Below, in pieces: positions 51,346-63,725 of a stretch of DNA of 64,000 nt. Within the stretch, counting starts at the first letter, position 1. Each line of letters opens with the position of its first letter. The stretch lies in NCBI GenBank assembly GCA_023238725.1, contig CM041535.1, forward strand, positions 27,867,478-27,931,477. Reading direction: 5' to 3'. The notes below the pieces were generated by a model that ran no database searches, had not been told where the DNA came from, and worked only from the letters and a program-made list of their open reading frames with translations. Source of the DNA: Scortum barcoo. Its lineage: Eukaryota; Chordata; Actinopteri; Centrarchiformes; Terapontidae. The position numbers and the translations under genes are program-made.

Positions 51346-51590
51346 TTTCAGAATGCAGAAATTCATTATTTGTCATTATTTCTCTTTCGGGAACTGTGTG
51401 GACAGAACCCTTCTAACCTGACGTTCGAGATGGAAGAAGAGGCCCCGCCCACCCCCTCGACTTCAAGCGGTCGTGGCGGCGAAGGGGAAGAAGGAGAGCA
51501 CCCCTGGCCCTACTTAGCGTGCATGTTGTCTTATGTTGGAGTGAAGGATAATAATAAGAATGAGAAATAATGAATTTCTGCATTCTGAAA
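51346..51590 (+). mobile_element. BED-finger-like fragment within a perfect 25 bp inverted repeat
   Basis: The arms 51346-51370 and 51566-51590 are exact reverse complements over 25 bases. Between them the plus frame reads 'EEEAPPTPSTSSGRG' and 'HPWPYLACMLSYVGVKDN'. The latter resembles the start of BED-type zinc-finger proteins derived from hAT transposases, where 'HPWPYLE-x-F' precedes the finger. No Cys-Cys pair is reached before the frame ends. It is probably a small non-autonomous element or an exon relic. Confidence 0.55.
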
Positions 51591-51834
51591 AATGACTGCG
51601 CTTTATGCAAACACGTTGCATACAGAAGGAAATAAGCTGTGGTGGAAGACGCACAAGATATTTGTTCTTTTTTTTTTACAAAGCGTTAATCTCAGTGTTT
51701 AAGGTTCTCTGAGCACTTTTGACCGCGTTCTTTATTACCAACATTACATACTCCACCAAACAGGCTTGTAGTCGGTTGGCAGTGATACGGCAATGGTCCG
51801 TCAAACTATAATAACGAGTAACGATGTTACTTTT

Positions 51835-51990
51835 AGAAAATGTTTTGGAGTAAAAGTATTCAACTCATCAAAAATATGTAGTGAAGTAAAAGTGGAAGTA
51901 GGGAAAAAAATAATACTCCAATAAAGTACAGATTCGGCATTTTAATACTTAAGTACAGTATAGTGAAGTAGTCCTACTTCGTTACTTTAC
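51835..51990. repeat. 'AAGTACTTTTACTT' fish repeat, second copy
   Basis: Contains 'ggagtaaaagtattcaac', 'aatacttaagtacagtatag' and similar strings shared with 50555-50955. Confidence 0.6.
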
Positions 51991-51999
51991 ATCTCGTGT

Positions 52000-53180
52000 T
52001 TAGCAGGACAGGAATTCAGAGCAGCTGCTTAATTGTCGTGCGGTTACTGGAAGCTGCTGTTTCATCTTCACTAATTGTTCAGCTCAGGCCTTCATCATCA
52101 TCGTCCTCCTCTTTTTCCTCTTCTTTCTCTGAATAAGGAGCTTCCAACCTTTTGTTCTTATGAGCCTCAAACTGATCTGTGAGCAGTTTAAATGAAGAGT
52201 TTGGTTTGATTATTTAGAAGAAGTCAAACATTTTAGTAATGTCATTTTGCTAAAGTTACTCTGGTTTAATGTGGATTTTATTCAACATCTGTGGAGTTAT
52301 GAAGAAGATATAATATGAAACTGTTGCATCAACAAAGGATCAACATCAAATTCAACAGCAAATGCTCATGGGTAATGTAGTATTTAGAGAAGAAGAGAAA
52401 GAGGTTATTCCCAATAAATCTGGTCAAGAAACATGTTGAAAAGTCAGTCATCAAACACCGTTAAAATAAAGGATTTAATCTAAAGAACTAACGTCAAATA
52501 AATTCAGCCCAGTTTTAACAGACTGTTTTATCAGCGTCACGTCATGCGTCCCCTCATTTCCTCTCATGTAAAAATACAGTTTTTAATGAGGTGGGTGGGG
52601 AGCACAGCAAATTTTTCATTCCGGGCCCCCAAACAGGCTCATCTGACCCTGATCTGCTGACTTGTTTCTCAGCTTTATATCTTAAACTGCCCCCCTCACC
52701 CTCGCTCCATCCTCTGCCTCCCTTTCTCTTAAGTTTCTTCTTCTTGTTGTCTCCTCCGTCTCTTTCTTTTCCTCTCCTGTCATTTTCTTGGTTCAGTTGA
52801 ATGATGTATTTCTGCAGAATTTCTCTCTCGATCTACACGATGCTCTGATGTTTTATAATGTCAAAAACGTGTACAGTAGTTCTGTACGGCTTTATGTTTC
52901 AGTGTTCCTGTTATTGTGTCCACACCCTGAACCTGCACGGGCACGTTCAAAAAGAGCCACTCCGACGCTCGTCTTTTATTGAGTTACGCTTATGAAAAAC
53001 TATTTAAAAAATTCAGGCAAGACCCTCGAAATCTTTTCCTTTTTTAACTTCTAACTCAGCCAAACATAACGCAGGATTTTGGGGCGGTGGGGGGGTACCT
53101 GAGTGCTTTTCTAATTTCAGGGGGGGTGGTCCTCGCCAGGTGTGGCCACGCCCCCTGTGTATCAGACCTCAGCTTCTTCC
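52000..53180. other. No gene recognised
   Basis: Includes a pyrimidine-rich tract at 52690-52790 (translated as Pro/Ser/Leu repeats) and a G-run at 53080-53096. No domain found. Confidence 0.55.
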
Positions 53181-53184
53181 CATC

Positions 53185-53700
53185 GCTCCTTGTATGGACT
53201 TAACTGCAGCTGAAGTTCCACCAAATGACACACCAGCTGCTGAGGAGGAGGAAGTGACATTCACGGAAGTCCTGCTGAACTTCACTGAGACACTTTAAAC
53301 TCTTTTACAACATTTATCTGAAGGATGCAGGTACCGGAGACTCTGCAGGACTAAACAATAACATGATATTAAGAGTGAGAATCCCAAAATGAGCTGTCTT
53401 TTTAAACTTCATTCATAAATAAATGAAGAATCTGCAGGAAAGTTCTTCATAATCTATCTGCAGTCAACTAAACTTCACTGGCGATTCTTGTTTTACTCCC
53501 ACAAAACTGAAAAGTGTTCTGAGAGAGACGCCGCGCTGCTGCTCTCCTTATATGGACGTACCTGCAGCTGAAATTCAACCAGAGCCGGTCTTCAGTTTTA
53601 CCTGAAGGATGCAGTGACTCCGTGGGTCAAACAATAAACTCATAAAATGATGCATCGAAGACACACTGTGCAGGAAAGTACGTCCACTCAACATACTGTC
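53185..53700. repeat. Imperfect tandem duplication with CArG-like boxes
   Basis: About 53185-53460 resembles about 53540-53700: 'gctccttgtatggacttaac' versus 'ctccttatatggacgtacc', then 'ctgcagctgaa', 'ctgaaggatgcag' and 'aggaaagt' in both. The second unit has a perfect CArG box CCTTATATGG (53546-53555); the first has CCTTGTATGG (53188-53197). Confidence 0.6.
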
Positions 53701-53719
53701 CTTCAGTGCAAAATTTAAC

Positions 53720-55380
53720 ATTAAGGGAGACAAACATCACACAAAACCTATGTTGAACTCATCAGATCATTCTTACAGGTTAACCTGCCTGAAAACACAT
53801 AAAGTGGTTCAAAACAAACGAAAAACTTAAATATTAATTCATTAGAAATATTTACATTATAAAATGATGTCTTTGATTATATAAGTACTTTTGAGTATGT
53901 TTTGTTGATAATAACTGACTTTTATTTGTAATGAAACATACATGAGGCTCAAATCTTAAAATTTCAAGAGCTAGAAGGAGATTTGGGGCTTTTTGTGTTA
54001 CAGAAAACCAGTTGGGTGTACTGTGTTCAGCATTTAAACTAACTAGAAGTATATTAAAATGAAACTACTGCCCAACACTTTGACAGAATCGTACTGTCAG
54101 TTCGTGACAGCACCGGTTTGCCTCGGCATGCTGGTTCAGAGCCCTGACCTGCGATCGTCGCCCTGCAGTCGGGCACAGCCGACATTGTCTGCATTCTCCG
54201 GCTGGTTCGGGCCTGTTCAGGGAGCAGGAGGAGTGCCGGCCTACCAAACCACACGCTCACTCTCAAACTGATTTACATGCGACAACACAAAGACCAAAAA
54301 AGGCGTGAACGCAGGGGAAACTTCCAGGCTGGATGGGAATCCTCCGTCTGAGCGTCCTCCTCAAAAACCAAACTGCTTTTCATGAAAATCAGCGTGCAGA
54401 GACTTGAAAGCTGCAGCAGAGAGATAATCCATCATGTCTGCCTTTATCTCTGTCCGAGCTGCAGCTTTGTTTTGTGGTGAATCAGGACAGTCGGTCTGAG
54501 AATGAGACTGAGATTAGAAGCAAGTTTCAAGTCTCTACAAGCTGATTTACATGGAAATGAGCTGAAACTAATGACTGCAGAGAGGGAAAGAACAAGTCTC
54601 AGAGTCTCTAAAATAAAAAAAGGTTTTCAGCTCGTAAAATAAACTTTGTTTTCAAACAAAGTCAGCCAGTCTTTTTCACGAGATATTAATGTGCCGATAT
54701 CCTCTCTTCGAGTTGGTCTTTCAAGTGTTAGAAAAGTGGGGTTTTATATCTTAATTTAAGACTAAGTTGACATCTTCAAATGTTTTATTTGTCAGGATTC
54801 TCTTTAATATGACAAAGACAAGGGGAAACAAAGAGAAATAACTAATTCTACAACTAAAACTACAGCAATGCTTGAAAAATACTTTCATTAATTTACGAGA
54901 GTAGTTGTTTATAACTGTCAGTCACAGTATGAATGAAAGAATTTCTGTTTGTGTGGATAAAAATATGAAACAAAAGATGATGAAGATGATGATAAAATGA
55001 AACAGACATACATGATGTCTCTGTCTACATGTTGTGTACTGACAAAAAAAATCTAAGAATTCAAATCTGACGGATCATAAAAGTGATATGAAATAAAGAT
55101 AAAGACAGAAAAAGCTCATGTAAAGGTGCTTGCTCCTTCCTGTTGGATCCAATCAGCACTCACATCCATAATTTGCTTGTTTATTCTCCAAATATAGCAA
55201 AGTGTGAAATTGAATTTTGATTTATGTGCTGGACCCTGAAAATCGATCAATAACTGCTGTTTTGTAAGAAGAGGCTTGTGTTTGTCTCCAGGAGATGATT
55301 TCTGATGATTTCAGTGGACTTTGTGTTTTTAGCCCCCATTAGGTCAAAACCTCTTATTGAACACTACAAACCACAGATTA
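53720..55380. other. No gene recognised
   Basis: A GC-richer patch at 54090-54270 carries open frames on both strands with no recognisable domain. The rest is AT-rich. Confidence 0.5.
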
Positions 55381-55394
55381 AGAAAAGCAGACTC

Positions 55395-55565
55395 TTACTG
55401 ATATTATTCATATTACTGATATTATTGGTACTATTGTTTACTATTGGTACTATCATTATTATTGGTTATTATTACTTCATTTTGGTTATGATTGATACAA
55501 TTGTTACTATTGGTTACTATCGAACTATTGGTTACTACTGATACTTATTCATTCATTCATTCATC
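55395..55565. repeat. Diverged 'tattactgat/tattggttac' simple repeat
   Basis: Degenerate units such as 'ttactgatattatt' and 'tactattggttacta' run for about 150 bases and end in a CATT run at 55549-55563. Confidence 0.8.
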
Positions 55566-56069
55566 TTCTACACCTGCTTATCCTGAGACTGTGCCGGCCA
55601 CTCCATTACAGTCCGAATCTGAAGACCTCGACCTTGAACTCAACTGTCCACACCACCTTCTTCCAGTCTTCCAGTGTCCAATGTCTGTGCTCTTTTGTCT
55701 ATTTCAGTCTTTTCTTTTTATTGGCCAGTCTGAGATATGCCTGTTCTGCTCCCTTATTAGTACAACAGTTTTCAGCTGTGCTACACTATTGCAAAAGGGT
55801 TTTCTAATAATCAATTAGCCTTATAAAATGATTAACTTGGATTAGCAGCCATACCAGGAGATTGATGCAGAGGACTGAGATTTGCTGATAATATGCAATG
55901 GTGCAAAAAATTTGGATCATTCTCTAAAAATCATCTGATTAATTTTAATTCTTTATGAAATAGATAAAATGTGTTTGTTTGTGAAATGCATTATAATGTG
56001 TTTTTCTTTGGAAAAGAAATAAATTTGCAAGTGAAACTGTGAAACCTTTAAATACTGAAAGTTTGACTA

Positions 56070-56126
56070 TTTGATTATTATTATTATTATTATTATTATT
56101 ATCATTATTATTATTATTATTATTAC
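56070..56126. repeat. (TTA)n microsatellite
   Basis: About 18 TTA units, with one imperfect unit near 56102. Confidence 0.95.
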
Positions 56127-56149
56127 ATATCATGTTACTTAATACTTCC

Positions 56150-56430
56150 ACAATATTTCAGGGGTAAATAATGTACTTTTTACTCCACAACATTTATACT
56201 GACAGCTTTACTTCAAAGAGTCATATTATTAATACAAAATATAATCAATTAATAATGAAAAACATTAAGTCACTAAAATGAGTTCCACCAGGTGTATCAA
56301 TAATTACAATCCAATAATATTTTACAGAAATAGGTCATTCTGCATGATGAGTACTTTTGGTGCTTAAAGTAGAGTATTTCTACACTGTCGTATTACCAGG
56401 TTATCTTCAGTACTTATTCCACCTCTGGTC
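56150..56430. repeat. 'AAGTACTTTTACTT' fish repeat, further copy
   Basis: 'atgtactttttactccac', 'gagtacttttggtgc' and 'cttattccacctctgg' match the same dispersed family. Confidence 0.65.
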
Positions 56431-56439
56431 ATTATAGAA

Positions 56440-57850
56440 GAAAAATACTTTTATCAATAAGTAAAGATGAAAAGAGACTCTGTGACCACCTGTCAATCAC
56501 TGACTGCTGTAACTCTGTTTTCACCTGCACATCAGGTGAGAAATGAGCAGCACCTCTCTGCTGCCCTCTACTGGTGGGAGAGTATAACACACTCATGTCA
56601 GAGACCAGAGAAACACAATATGTGTCTGTTAGAGATGTTCTTCTTAAAAAATGTGTAAAAACTCTCTGAGTCTGTAAAATAAATATCACATTTCAAGTAT
56701 CAGGGTGGTCTCTGAGAAACACTCGAATGAGCATTTTGCACCCTAACCCTACTCACAAATGACTATTTTGTAGTTTAAGAATGAAGAGCTGTCATTGAGG
56801 CTGATGGGAGTGTCTGTAGTTCTGCAGATATTTGATGATAAACCAAAGTATTGATCTCATGTTTGCTTATTGCTCATCTCCCCTCTTACATATGCTGTTT
56901 ATTCACCTGTTCACCTGCATGGCAGAGACTCAGAGGGGGTGAGGAGAGTTCTCACATTTACTGTTGACCACAAATCTTACAGCATCCACGTTCACCTTTG
57001 CACAAATCAACTTCATGTTTTGTTTTTCTTACTTTAAAAAGCATGATAAATCTCTGAGTGCATATCTTAAAGTGGACCTGGATTATTCAAACGGTGTCAC
57101 ACAGGCGTTTCTTGTTTCCTGCTTCAGCCTCTCAGCAGATTATGGACGTTTCAACAAGTCACTACAGCGGACGTCAGAAACATCACCAAAGTTATTACAG
57201 TTCAGTGTGGATAAAAATCTGAATATTTAAGTTACTTTGCAATTTAACAACATCTTATCAAAGAAAAAGATTAAATGTATAACGTGCTCAATGCAAATAG
57301 ATGTAAATGTCTAAATGTAAAATCTAAAAGATTTTACAGATTTAAAACACACAAAGGATGAAACATACTTTTGTTAAGTGTTGCCAGTAACTGAGAGAAG
57401 ACTGAAACTTCACGTGATATTAAAGCTGACACAGTTTCTTTAACAGTTAATTAACAGAAAGCAGAATGAACTTTTCTGAGTAAAAGTGTTTTCTTAATAA
57501 ATGTTCCCACTAAATGAACACATGCAGGTAAAACTAAAGGTACACCTTCACCTGAGAACTGATCTGAGGTAAATTCATTATTTAAAATATTAGAATTGGT
57601 GGTTTTGGAAAACAAAAATACGACATGCAGCATTAACACTCATTAAACAACAGCTGTAAATATTAAAGTGAGAGTGAGTAAAGTCCTGTATCATGCAGAA
57701 AGTCCAAAACCTTCGATATTTTCATTTTGCTCGTGTTCATAAATGTTTTGATAAGCGACTTGGACGTTCATTTTATCGACGGTCAGAGAAGTCTCACGGG
57801 ACACTGTTGAGCTCACATGGTCCAGAAAAAAGTACAAAGTAAAATCATCA
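56440..57850. other. No gene recognised
   Basis: AT-rich sequence downstream of GIMAP copy 4. Short frames (56964-57230 and others) show no domain. Confidence 0.55.
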
Positions 57851-57856
57851 GTGTGA

Positions 57857-60404
57857 TTAGAGGATGGGACATTTGTATTTGTATTTCAGTTTTAGTTCAG
57901 CAACTTCTTGTTCGTGCTTTCTCTTTAAGTCTTCCATTTGTTCTTTTATATGTTTTTCTTTGTGACTTGAGAGGTAACAGACCGTACTCTTTCCTCTCTC
58001 TCTCTTCTGATTCTTGCATTTGCCTCTCATGTCTTTGCTTCATCTCCTTCATTTCCTCCATGTGTTTGTCCACCAACGCTACAAAGTCCTCGGTGTATTT
58101 CTGTCTGAACTCATTGAATTCTTCAGCTTGTTTTCTGGCCTCCTCTTCATATTTCTTCTTCATGTCATCCAGTTTTCTCTGATAGTTTTCTTCTAATTCT
58201 TTTCTCTCTTTTTCCTCCTGTTCTCTCCTGACTCGATCTTCTTCTTTTCTTTTGTTTTCAGATTTTTCTCTCTCATGCTCGTATTCTTCCTGCATCTTTT
58301 TAAGTCTTGTTTGTTCCTCCTGTCGTCTCTGTTCATCATTCTCGATGTCGTTTCTCCCACCATTCATTTCTTTCCATCTCCCAGTCCTCTCGTTTCTTTC
58401 TCATTTCCTCTCTCATCTGCTCCAGCTTTTTGTCAATAGTTTCCTTTTCCTCTGATTCTGACTTTATTTTTTGCTCCAGAACTCCAACTTTTGGTTCCCA
58501 GTCTTGTTGTTGAAGTTTATCTTGCATTTTCCTTTTGTTGTCCTCTTCCTCTCTTTTTTCTTGTTCTCTCTTTCTCAGTTCACGCTCTTTATTTATGTTT
58601 TTCTCCATTTCTTCAAGTTGTTCAGTTCTCTGTTTTCTCTCCTTTTCAACTTCTGCTGTTTATTCTTCCATTCTTCTTTTCATTGCTTGTATTTCTTCCT
58701 CATGTTGTCGTTCAAGCTCATCCTTCTGTCTCTGCATCTCTTCTTCCTTTTCCTTCAGGATCTTTTCCACTTCATGTTTTATTGCTTCCTCTGGCTTCTT
58801 GGAACATCTCATTCGTGTAGCAGCCGCCTCCATTTTTCTTCACCATTGACTCAACCTTTGTCAGCAGTTCACTGACCTGAGTGTGATTCTTTGGATCCTT
58901 ATTATTGAACACATGGTATCTTCCTCCACAGTCATTTATCAGCTTTTTGACAAAGTCATCACATTCTTCTGCTATGTAACTCTCAGTTGGTTGATTGTTT
59001 AGGTCATCTCCTCTGGTGAATATAATGATGATGAAATTCTGTGAGTTATTGCCAAAATATTTCTTGATCAGTTCCACAGAGTCTTTTTCTTCTTGTGTAA
59101 ACCGGCTGATCTGCAGCACAAGTAAGATCACATGAGGTCCAGGAGCCAACAAGCTGATGCATTTCAAAAGCTCCTGTTGAACGACATCATTGGACAGAGT
59201 CGTGTCGAATAAACCTGGAGTGTCGACCACAACAACGGGCCGTCCATCAATTTCTCCTGAAGCTTTCTCACAAAATTTGGTTACTGAGCTTGAGCAGGCT
59301 TTAGACTTAAAATCACCTTTGCCCAAGATGGTGTTTCCAGTTGCACTCTTCCCACTGCCAGTCTTCCCAATTAGCACCATCCTGAGAGGCTCTCTGCTCG
59401 GACTTTCATCATCACCTCCCATCTCTGTCCTCTGTTTCACATCCTGTAGTTCAGCTTTAAGTCTTGAAACATTTTCAATTTGAGCCCTGGTGAACATGTC
59501 CTTTGAGAAACATCTAGATCCTTCAACTCTCATCTTTCCACCTCATCCAACAGCTCTGGGATCTGCTGCTTGTCCTTGATGTTGAGAACATATCTTCCTC
59601 CACAGCTCTGAAGGAGCTCCTGGATGTCTCTGTTCTTTCTTAGAAACTTAACAACAGCTGGATCTGCAGGATCTGACTCCACAGTGAACAGAATCAAGGT
59701 GAAGTCATCGACTCGAGAGCTGAAGATGTTCTGGATGGTCTTTAACTCTCCCTTGTCTTCATCAGTGAGGGGACCCACAGGTAGGACCAGGATGAAGGCA
59801 TGGACCCCCTCAGGATCACAGCGGGAGATACACCTGAATGATTCCTCCATCACTGCCTCCTGAGGTTTTCCATACAAGGCAGGCAGCTCCACCAGGGAAA
59901 CCCAACGTCCACACACCTCTCCCTGATGTTTAACACACTCTGATGGGTTGGAGACTGAATCAAACTCTGTCTGGCCTAAAAGAACCAGCAGGAACACATG
60001 AGGTCCAGGATCAGAGAGTCTCACACAGTTTTCTGTGAACTCTGTTAGTTTGTGTTCAGAGATGTTGGGATGCAGCAGATCTTCAGTGTTGATGACGACT
60101 ATTCTTTTCCCCTCCAACTGTCCACTGATTGTCAAACAGTGGTCTGATTCATCCTCAGTGTTGAACTTATTCTCTCCCAGTATGAAGTTCCCCACTTTTC
60201 TCCTCTCAGTCCAGCTGTTCCCCAGCAGAACGACCCTCAGCTCAGACACTGGAAAACAAAGGTTTGGAAAAAGTGCAAAATATCAACATAGTTTCTTCGC
60301 TGTTTAACTTCAATTTAGTCACTTACTTACAGATTGTCCCTCTGAAATACAGTAAACTGAGATATTGTTAAACAGCAGGATAACACAGTTCAGTTTGACT
60401 CACT
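57857..60404 (-). pseudogene. GIMAP/AIG1 copy 4, decayed, with a fused first domain and a CaaX relic
   Basis: Minus-strand GIMAP pseudogene. The linker exon (about 60404-60458, 'FDFLPPN') has lost its acceptor: the bases before ATGATC are CAA where copy 2 has CAG. The main exon starts at 60248 ('SELRVVLLGNSWTERR'). An in-frame deletion joins domain 1 at 'HVFLLVL' straight to 'LGQTEFDSV' of the domain 3 type, removing the GAGKT P-loop. A one-base loss follows near 59533. Next comes a canonical AIG1 domain (59400-58800; GKTGSGKSA, DTPGLF, TRGD). Then there is a one-base gain near 58795, TAA at 58660-58662, and frame breaks near 58345 and 57980 in the coiled coil. In the original frame the end reads 'KYKYKCPIL' and stops at 57857, a CaaX box (CPIL) like that of copy 2. 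No leader exons remain upstream. Confidence 0.93.
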
Positions 60405-60482
60405 GTTTGGTGGCAGGAAGTCAAAGCTGTGACTTCACCTCAAAGGAAACAGATCATTTGTCATTGAAGAACAAAGAAATGT

Positions 60483-61559
60483 GTAATGTCTCATCATGTC
60501 TGTTAAGTTTTCATGTCTGTCAATGTTTCTGTTTCCTGTTCTGGCGTGTCTGTTTTATTTTGAAATCCCTAACTCCTGTCGTTTCAGGTCCATTAACTTC
60601 CTGCCATTGTATATTTCCCGCCTGTGTGATTTCCTGCCCCGCCCTCATTGTTTACCACCTGTTCCCCATTACCTCTTGTGTATATATTGTCTGTGTTTTC
60701 ACTGTGTTGTTGCCAGATTGTAGCTTCTGTTTCCACGTGTCCATGTCTCAGTGTTCCCTGTATTCAGTGTTACGCCCCAGCCTAGGGGAATCTGGGGCAC
60801 AACATAAAGGGTGTGACTCCCTCTCTTTGTTCTCCCAAGGATGACCAGAAGATAATTTTGCAGTCCAACAAATTTATTTACAAAAAAAAAAAAAAAGGAG
60901 CACGGCCAAAACAACAAACAAAACTTTCTAGAAACAAAATGAAATCCACTAGCTTACCTCATCATAATAAAAATAAAATACAGGTATCTGACCTGCCTCC
61001 CTGAACATAAACAGGAGAAAACGTACGAAAAGAAAATAGCTTCTCCCCCCTACAAGAAAACCCGGACTGCATCAACAAAACAAACTCAAAAGTGGTCTCG
61101 CCGCACACACACAGCACCACACACACAGTTCGAATCAAAGGCACACAGCACAGCACAGTCTGGTCGGGAGTAGGATGAATGAAAGAGAGCCACACGGCCG
61201 GCATGGGCGGGTTCCATTTAAAATCTGGTCCCGCTGATCCTCCGTCCAATCATGCCAGCCACCACCTACACAGAACACAAGAGGGAAGGAGGAGAAGGAC
61301 AAAGAAATAGCACCTCCCCCCAGGCAGGGAGAGACAACACACAGAGACAACACACACTGGGGAAGATACAGACACAAACACTGAAAAGAACATAACCTTA
61401 TGACCCTGGGTCATAACATCAGCGATCGAGCTAACATCCACATCAAGACCAAAGAAACCAAGCCTGTGTTTGTAAGACTTTCCTTATTAAAACCTTTAAA
61501 ATTGTGCCGGTCTTCTGTCACCTGCATTTGGGTCCACCTGCTCTGTAGCCCATCGTAAC
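60483..61559 (+). mobile_element. Non-autonomous element (family of 18755-19169), split by another insertion
   Basis: 60483-60768 and 61418-61559 match the two halves of 18755-19169 in opposite orientation. It lies about 25 bases beyond the linker exon of GIMAP copy 4, where the leader exons would be expected. Confidence 0.75.
60769..61417. mobile_element. Inserted element of about 650 bp with 12-base terminal inverted repeats
   Basis: The left end GTTACGCCCCAG and the reverse complement of the right end, GTTATGACCCAG, agree at 10 of 12 bases. The interior holds an A-run (60881-60896) and no recognisable protein. It splits the element at 60483-61559. Confidence 0.6.
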
Positions 61560-61590
61560 AAAATGTTCAAAGCATTCATTTACTTATTTG

Positions 61591-63107
61591 CTAGAGATGG
61601 GCAAACAATACCTAAGCTCCGAAGCTCGTGTCAGTCTAATGAACTGCGCCTTGTTTCAACTCTAAGTGTCGGAGCTTGTATCAAACGATAACTGTCACGT
61701 GACCGATGACGTCTGAAGCTTCGGACATCACTGGTGCTTCATGAAGTGGTTCATTAGTTCATTGGTTTACAGCTTGAACACTTTGGTGCCTTACTATTCT
61801 ACACATGATGCCCCAGTGACACATCCAAGATGTGGGTTTTGAGAGAGGAGTTTGTTGCGAGTTATGGCGAGTATGTCAAACGGCAAAAGGCGATCCCCTG
61901 TGTGGGAGCATTTCGACTTGATTACACCATCCAAGGCAAGATGTGATTTTTGATATTCGTCATCATTACCTTAGTAGAACCTGGGACCTAACACTATAGA
62001 TTTTTCATCCAGGTGCGTTGCTTGCTGTGCACGCAGGAGTTGTCATATAACAATCATGTTGAGACACCTGTGTGCTAGGCATGATGACAGGCTGCAGTAG
62101 AACTCGTGAGTGTGCCAACATGATAGCGAGTGAAACTCCAGCCACATCAACTCCTGTGGTGCCATCACCAAGAGCAGGGCCATCTAACGAACAGGACTTC
62201 AACCTCTGGGCCCTTCTGGATGATCATGTGGAGGCTCAAAGTCAGATAACCAACTCCACTGCAAGCGCCACTGTGGAAGTACAGAGGTAATGTGTTGTGT
62301 ACATCCCTATGTTGTAAAAATTAAAGTGTTTTTTTTTTTTTGGACCAGAAAAGATGTTTATCCCAACTTAATCAAACTTGTGCTCAAGTATCTTTGTATA
62401 CCTGCGTCCTCTGTCCCATCTTTATTTCTGGGGAAATAGTGAGCCAGAAAAGGAGCCGTTTAAAGCCCAGCAATGTGGAAAAAATCCTTTTTCTCAATAA
62501 AAATCTGTGAAAATAAACGTTGCACAAAGCACTGTCACTTTTTACAATTCCCATGTTCACAAGCACAACCACTGACATTTCTATCAGATCATTCTATACT
62601 AATATGGCATAAAATGAAAAAAAATCCATATAATCTATGTATAAATGAAACACAGCATTAATATTATACTCATATGACACTGTTTAATTGAGCATATAGC
62701 TCTGTAAAATGTGTGATGGGTTAATAAGTCTTTTTCTCCCTTTGGGTGAAGGATCGAATCCAGCCATGTACACATAGCTTTATATTTTTGTCTTACATTT
62801 ACCTTTATTACTACACTAAAAAGAGACAGAAGCCACATCGTCTCAAAGGTTGTTTATAACTTCAAATCTATTTATTAACCATGCAGCTTTACATGAGTTT
62901 TACTGCACACATTTGGGATTGACTCAGTGATGTTTTGCACCACCAGCGCTTCAGTCAAATCATGAAACAGCTGCTATATTTCGAGTCTGCAAACCAGATG
63001 TCACTGTTCCTCCTGAGAGTGAAGCCCCGAAGCTTCGAGTCACTTACGGTACAAAAAGAAAGAAAGCCTCAATGCTGCACGAGGCTTCATTCGCCCATCA
63101 CTATTAT
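61591..63107 (+). mobile_element. hAT-type DNA transposon relic with BED-finger remnant
   Basis: The ends read TAGAGATGGGC and GCCCATCACTA (inverted repeats with small differences). Flanking 8-mers TTATTTGC and TTATGTAC agree at six positions, as for an old hAT target duplication. The plus strand encodes 'SPVWEHFDLITPSKARC' (61897-61950) and, after a gap, 'VRCLLCTQELSYNNH' (about 62012-62056), the two halves of a BED zinc finger. A frame to 62290 follows with no catalytic core, so most of the transposase is deleted. Confidence 0.75.
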
Positions 63108-63214
63108 GTACTTAATCACACGTAAGGAAAGGCAGGTTTATTTGTAATACGCACACAGACAGGCAGAAAAGTTTTAGCCTCTTAAAAAAGTGATGTGGAA
63201 GTTCATCGCACCAT

Positions 63215-63355
63215 TCCTACACTTATTACTTATCCTACACTTTGTTAAATGTTTGAATTCTCACAACCAACCTGTCCACATTCTGCTTTTGGGTCCAACA
63301 TAGCTGTCATTCAACAGGTAAGCTCTTACACTGACAATGCCCTTTGATCTCTTCT
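63215..63355. repeat. Inverted copy of the repeat at 20745-20875
   Basis: Reverse complement match over about 120 bases, including 'ctgcttttgggtcca' and 'cttacactgac'. Confidence 0.7.
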
Positions 63356-63439
63356 GGTTCAGGGAAGTCCAATGATCAGCAGTGTGATTATTCCTGTCAT
63401 ATATGTTGATTACGCCAATGCCAATATGTTGTGAATCCA

Positions 63440-63725
63440 TCCATTATCTTATACTATTTATCCTCACACAGGGTTCTGGCGGTGCTGAAGCCTATCCCAG
63501 CTGACACTGAATGAGAGACAGGGAACACCCTGGACTGGTTGTCAGTCAATCACAGGACTGATATGCAGAGACAGACAACCAATCACACGCACATTCACAC
63601 TTACGGCAATTTACAGTCACCAGTTAACCTGTTAACCTAACCTGCTTGTCTTTGGATTGTGGAAGAACCCAGAGGAAACACATGCAGGCACGGAGAGAAC
63701 ATGCAAACTTCACACATGTTGTCAA
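63440..63725 (+). repeat. Common teleost interspersed repeat
   Basis: 'gcctatcccagctgacactg', 'acaccctggactgg', 'tcaatcacagg', 'cacacttacggcaattta', 'ttggattgtggaag' and 'ggagaacatgcaaactt' are the hallmark strings of a very common fish repeat. Its class is not assigned here. Sequence from 63726 to the window end shows no gene. Confidence 0.75.

Noticed and set aside
54059..54271. Frames of about 70 codons on both strands in a GC-richer patch
   Set aside because: No domain, no splice context and no supporting similarity within the window.
55305..55541. Hydrophobic 78-codon frame resembling a membrane protein
   Set aside because: Its hydrophobic part is the translation of a 'tattactgat' simple repeat.
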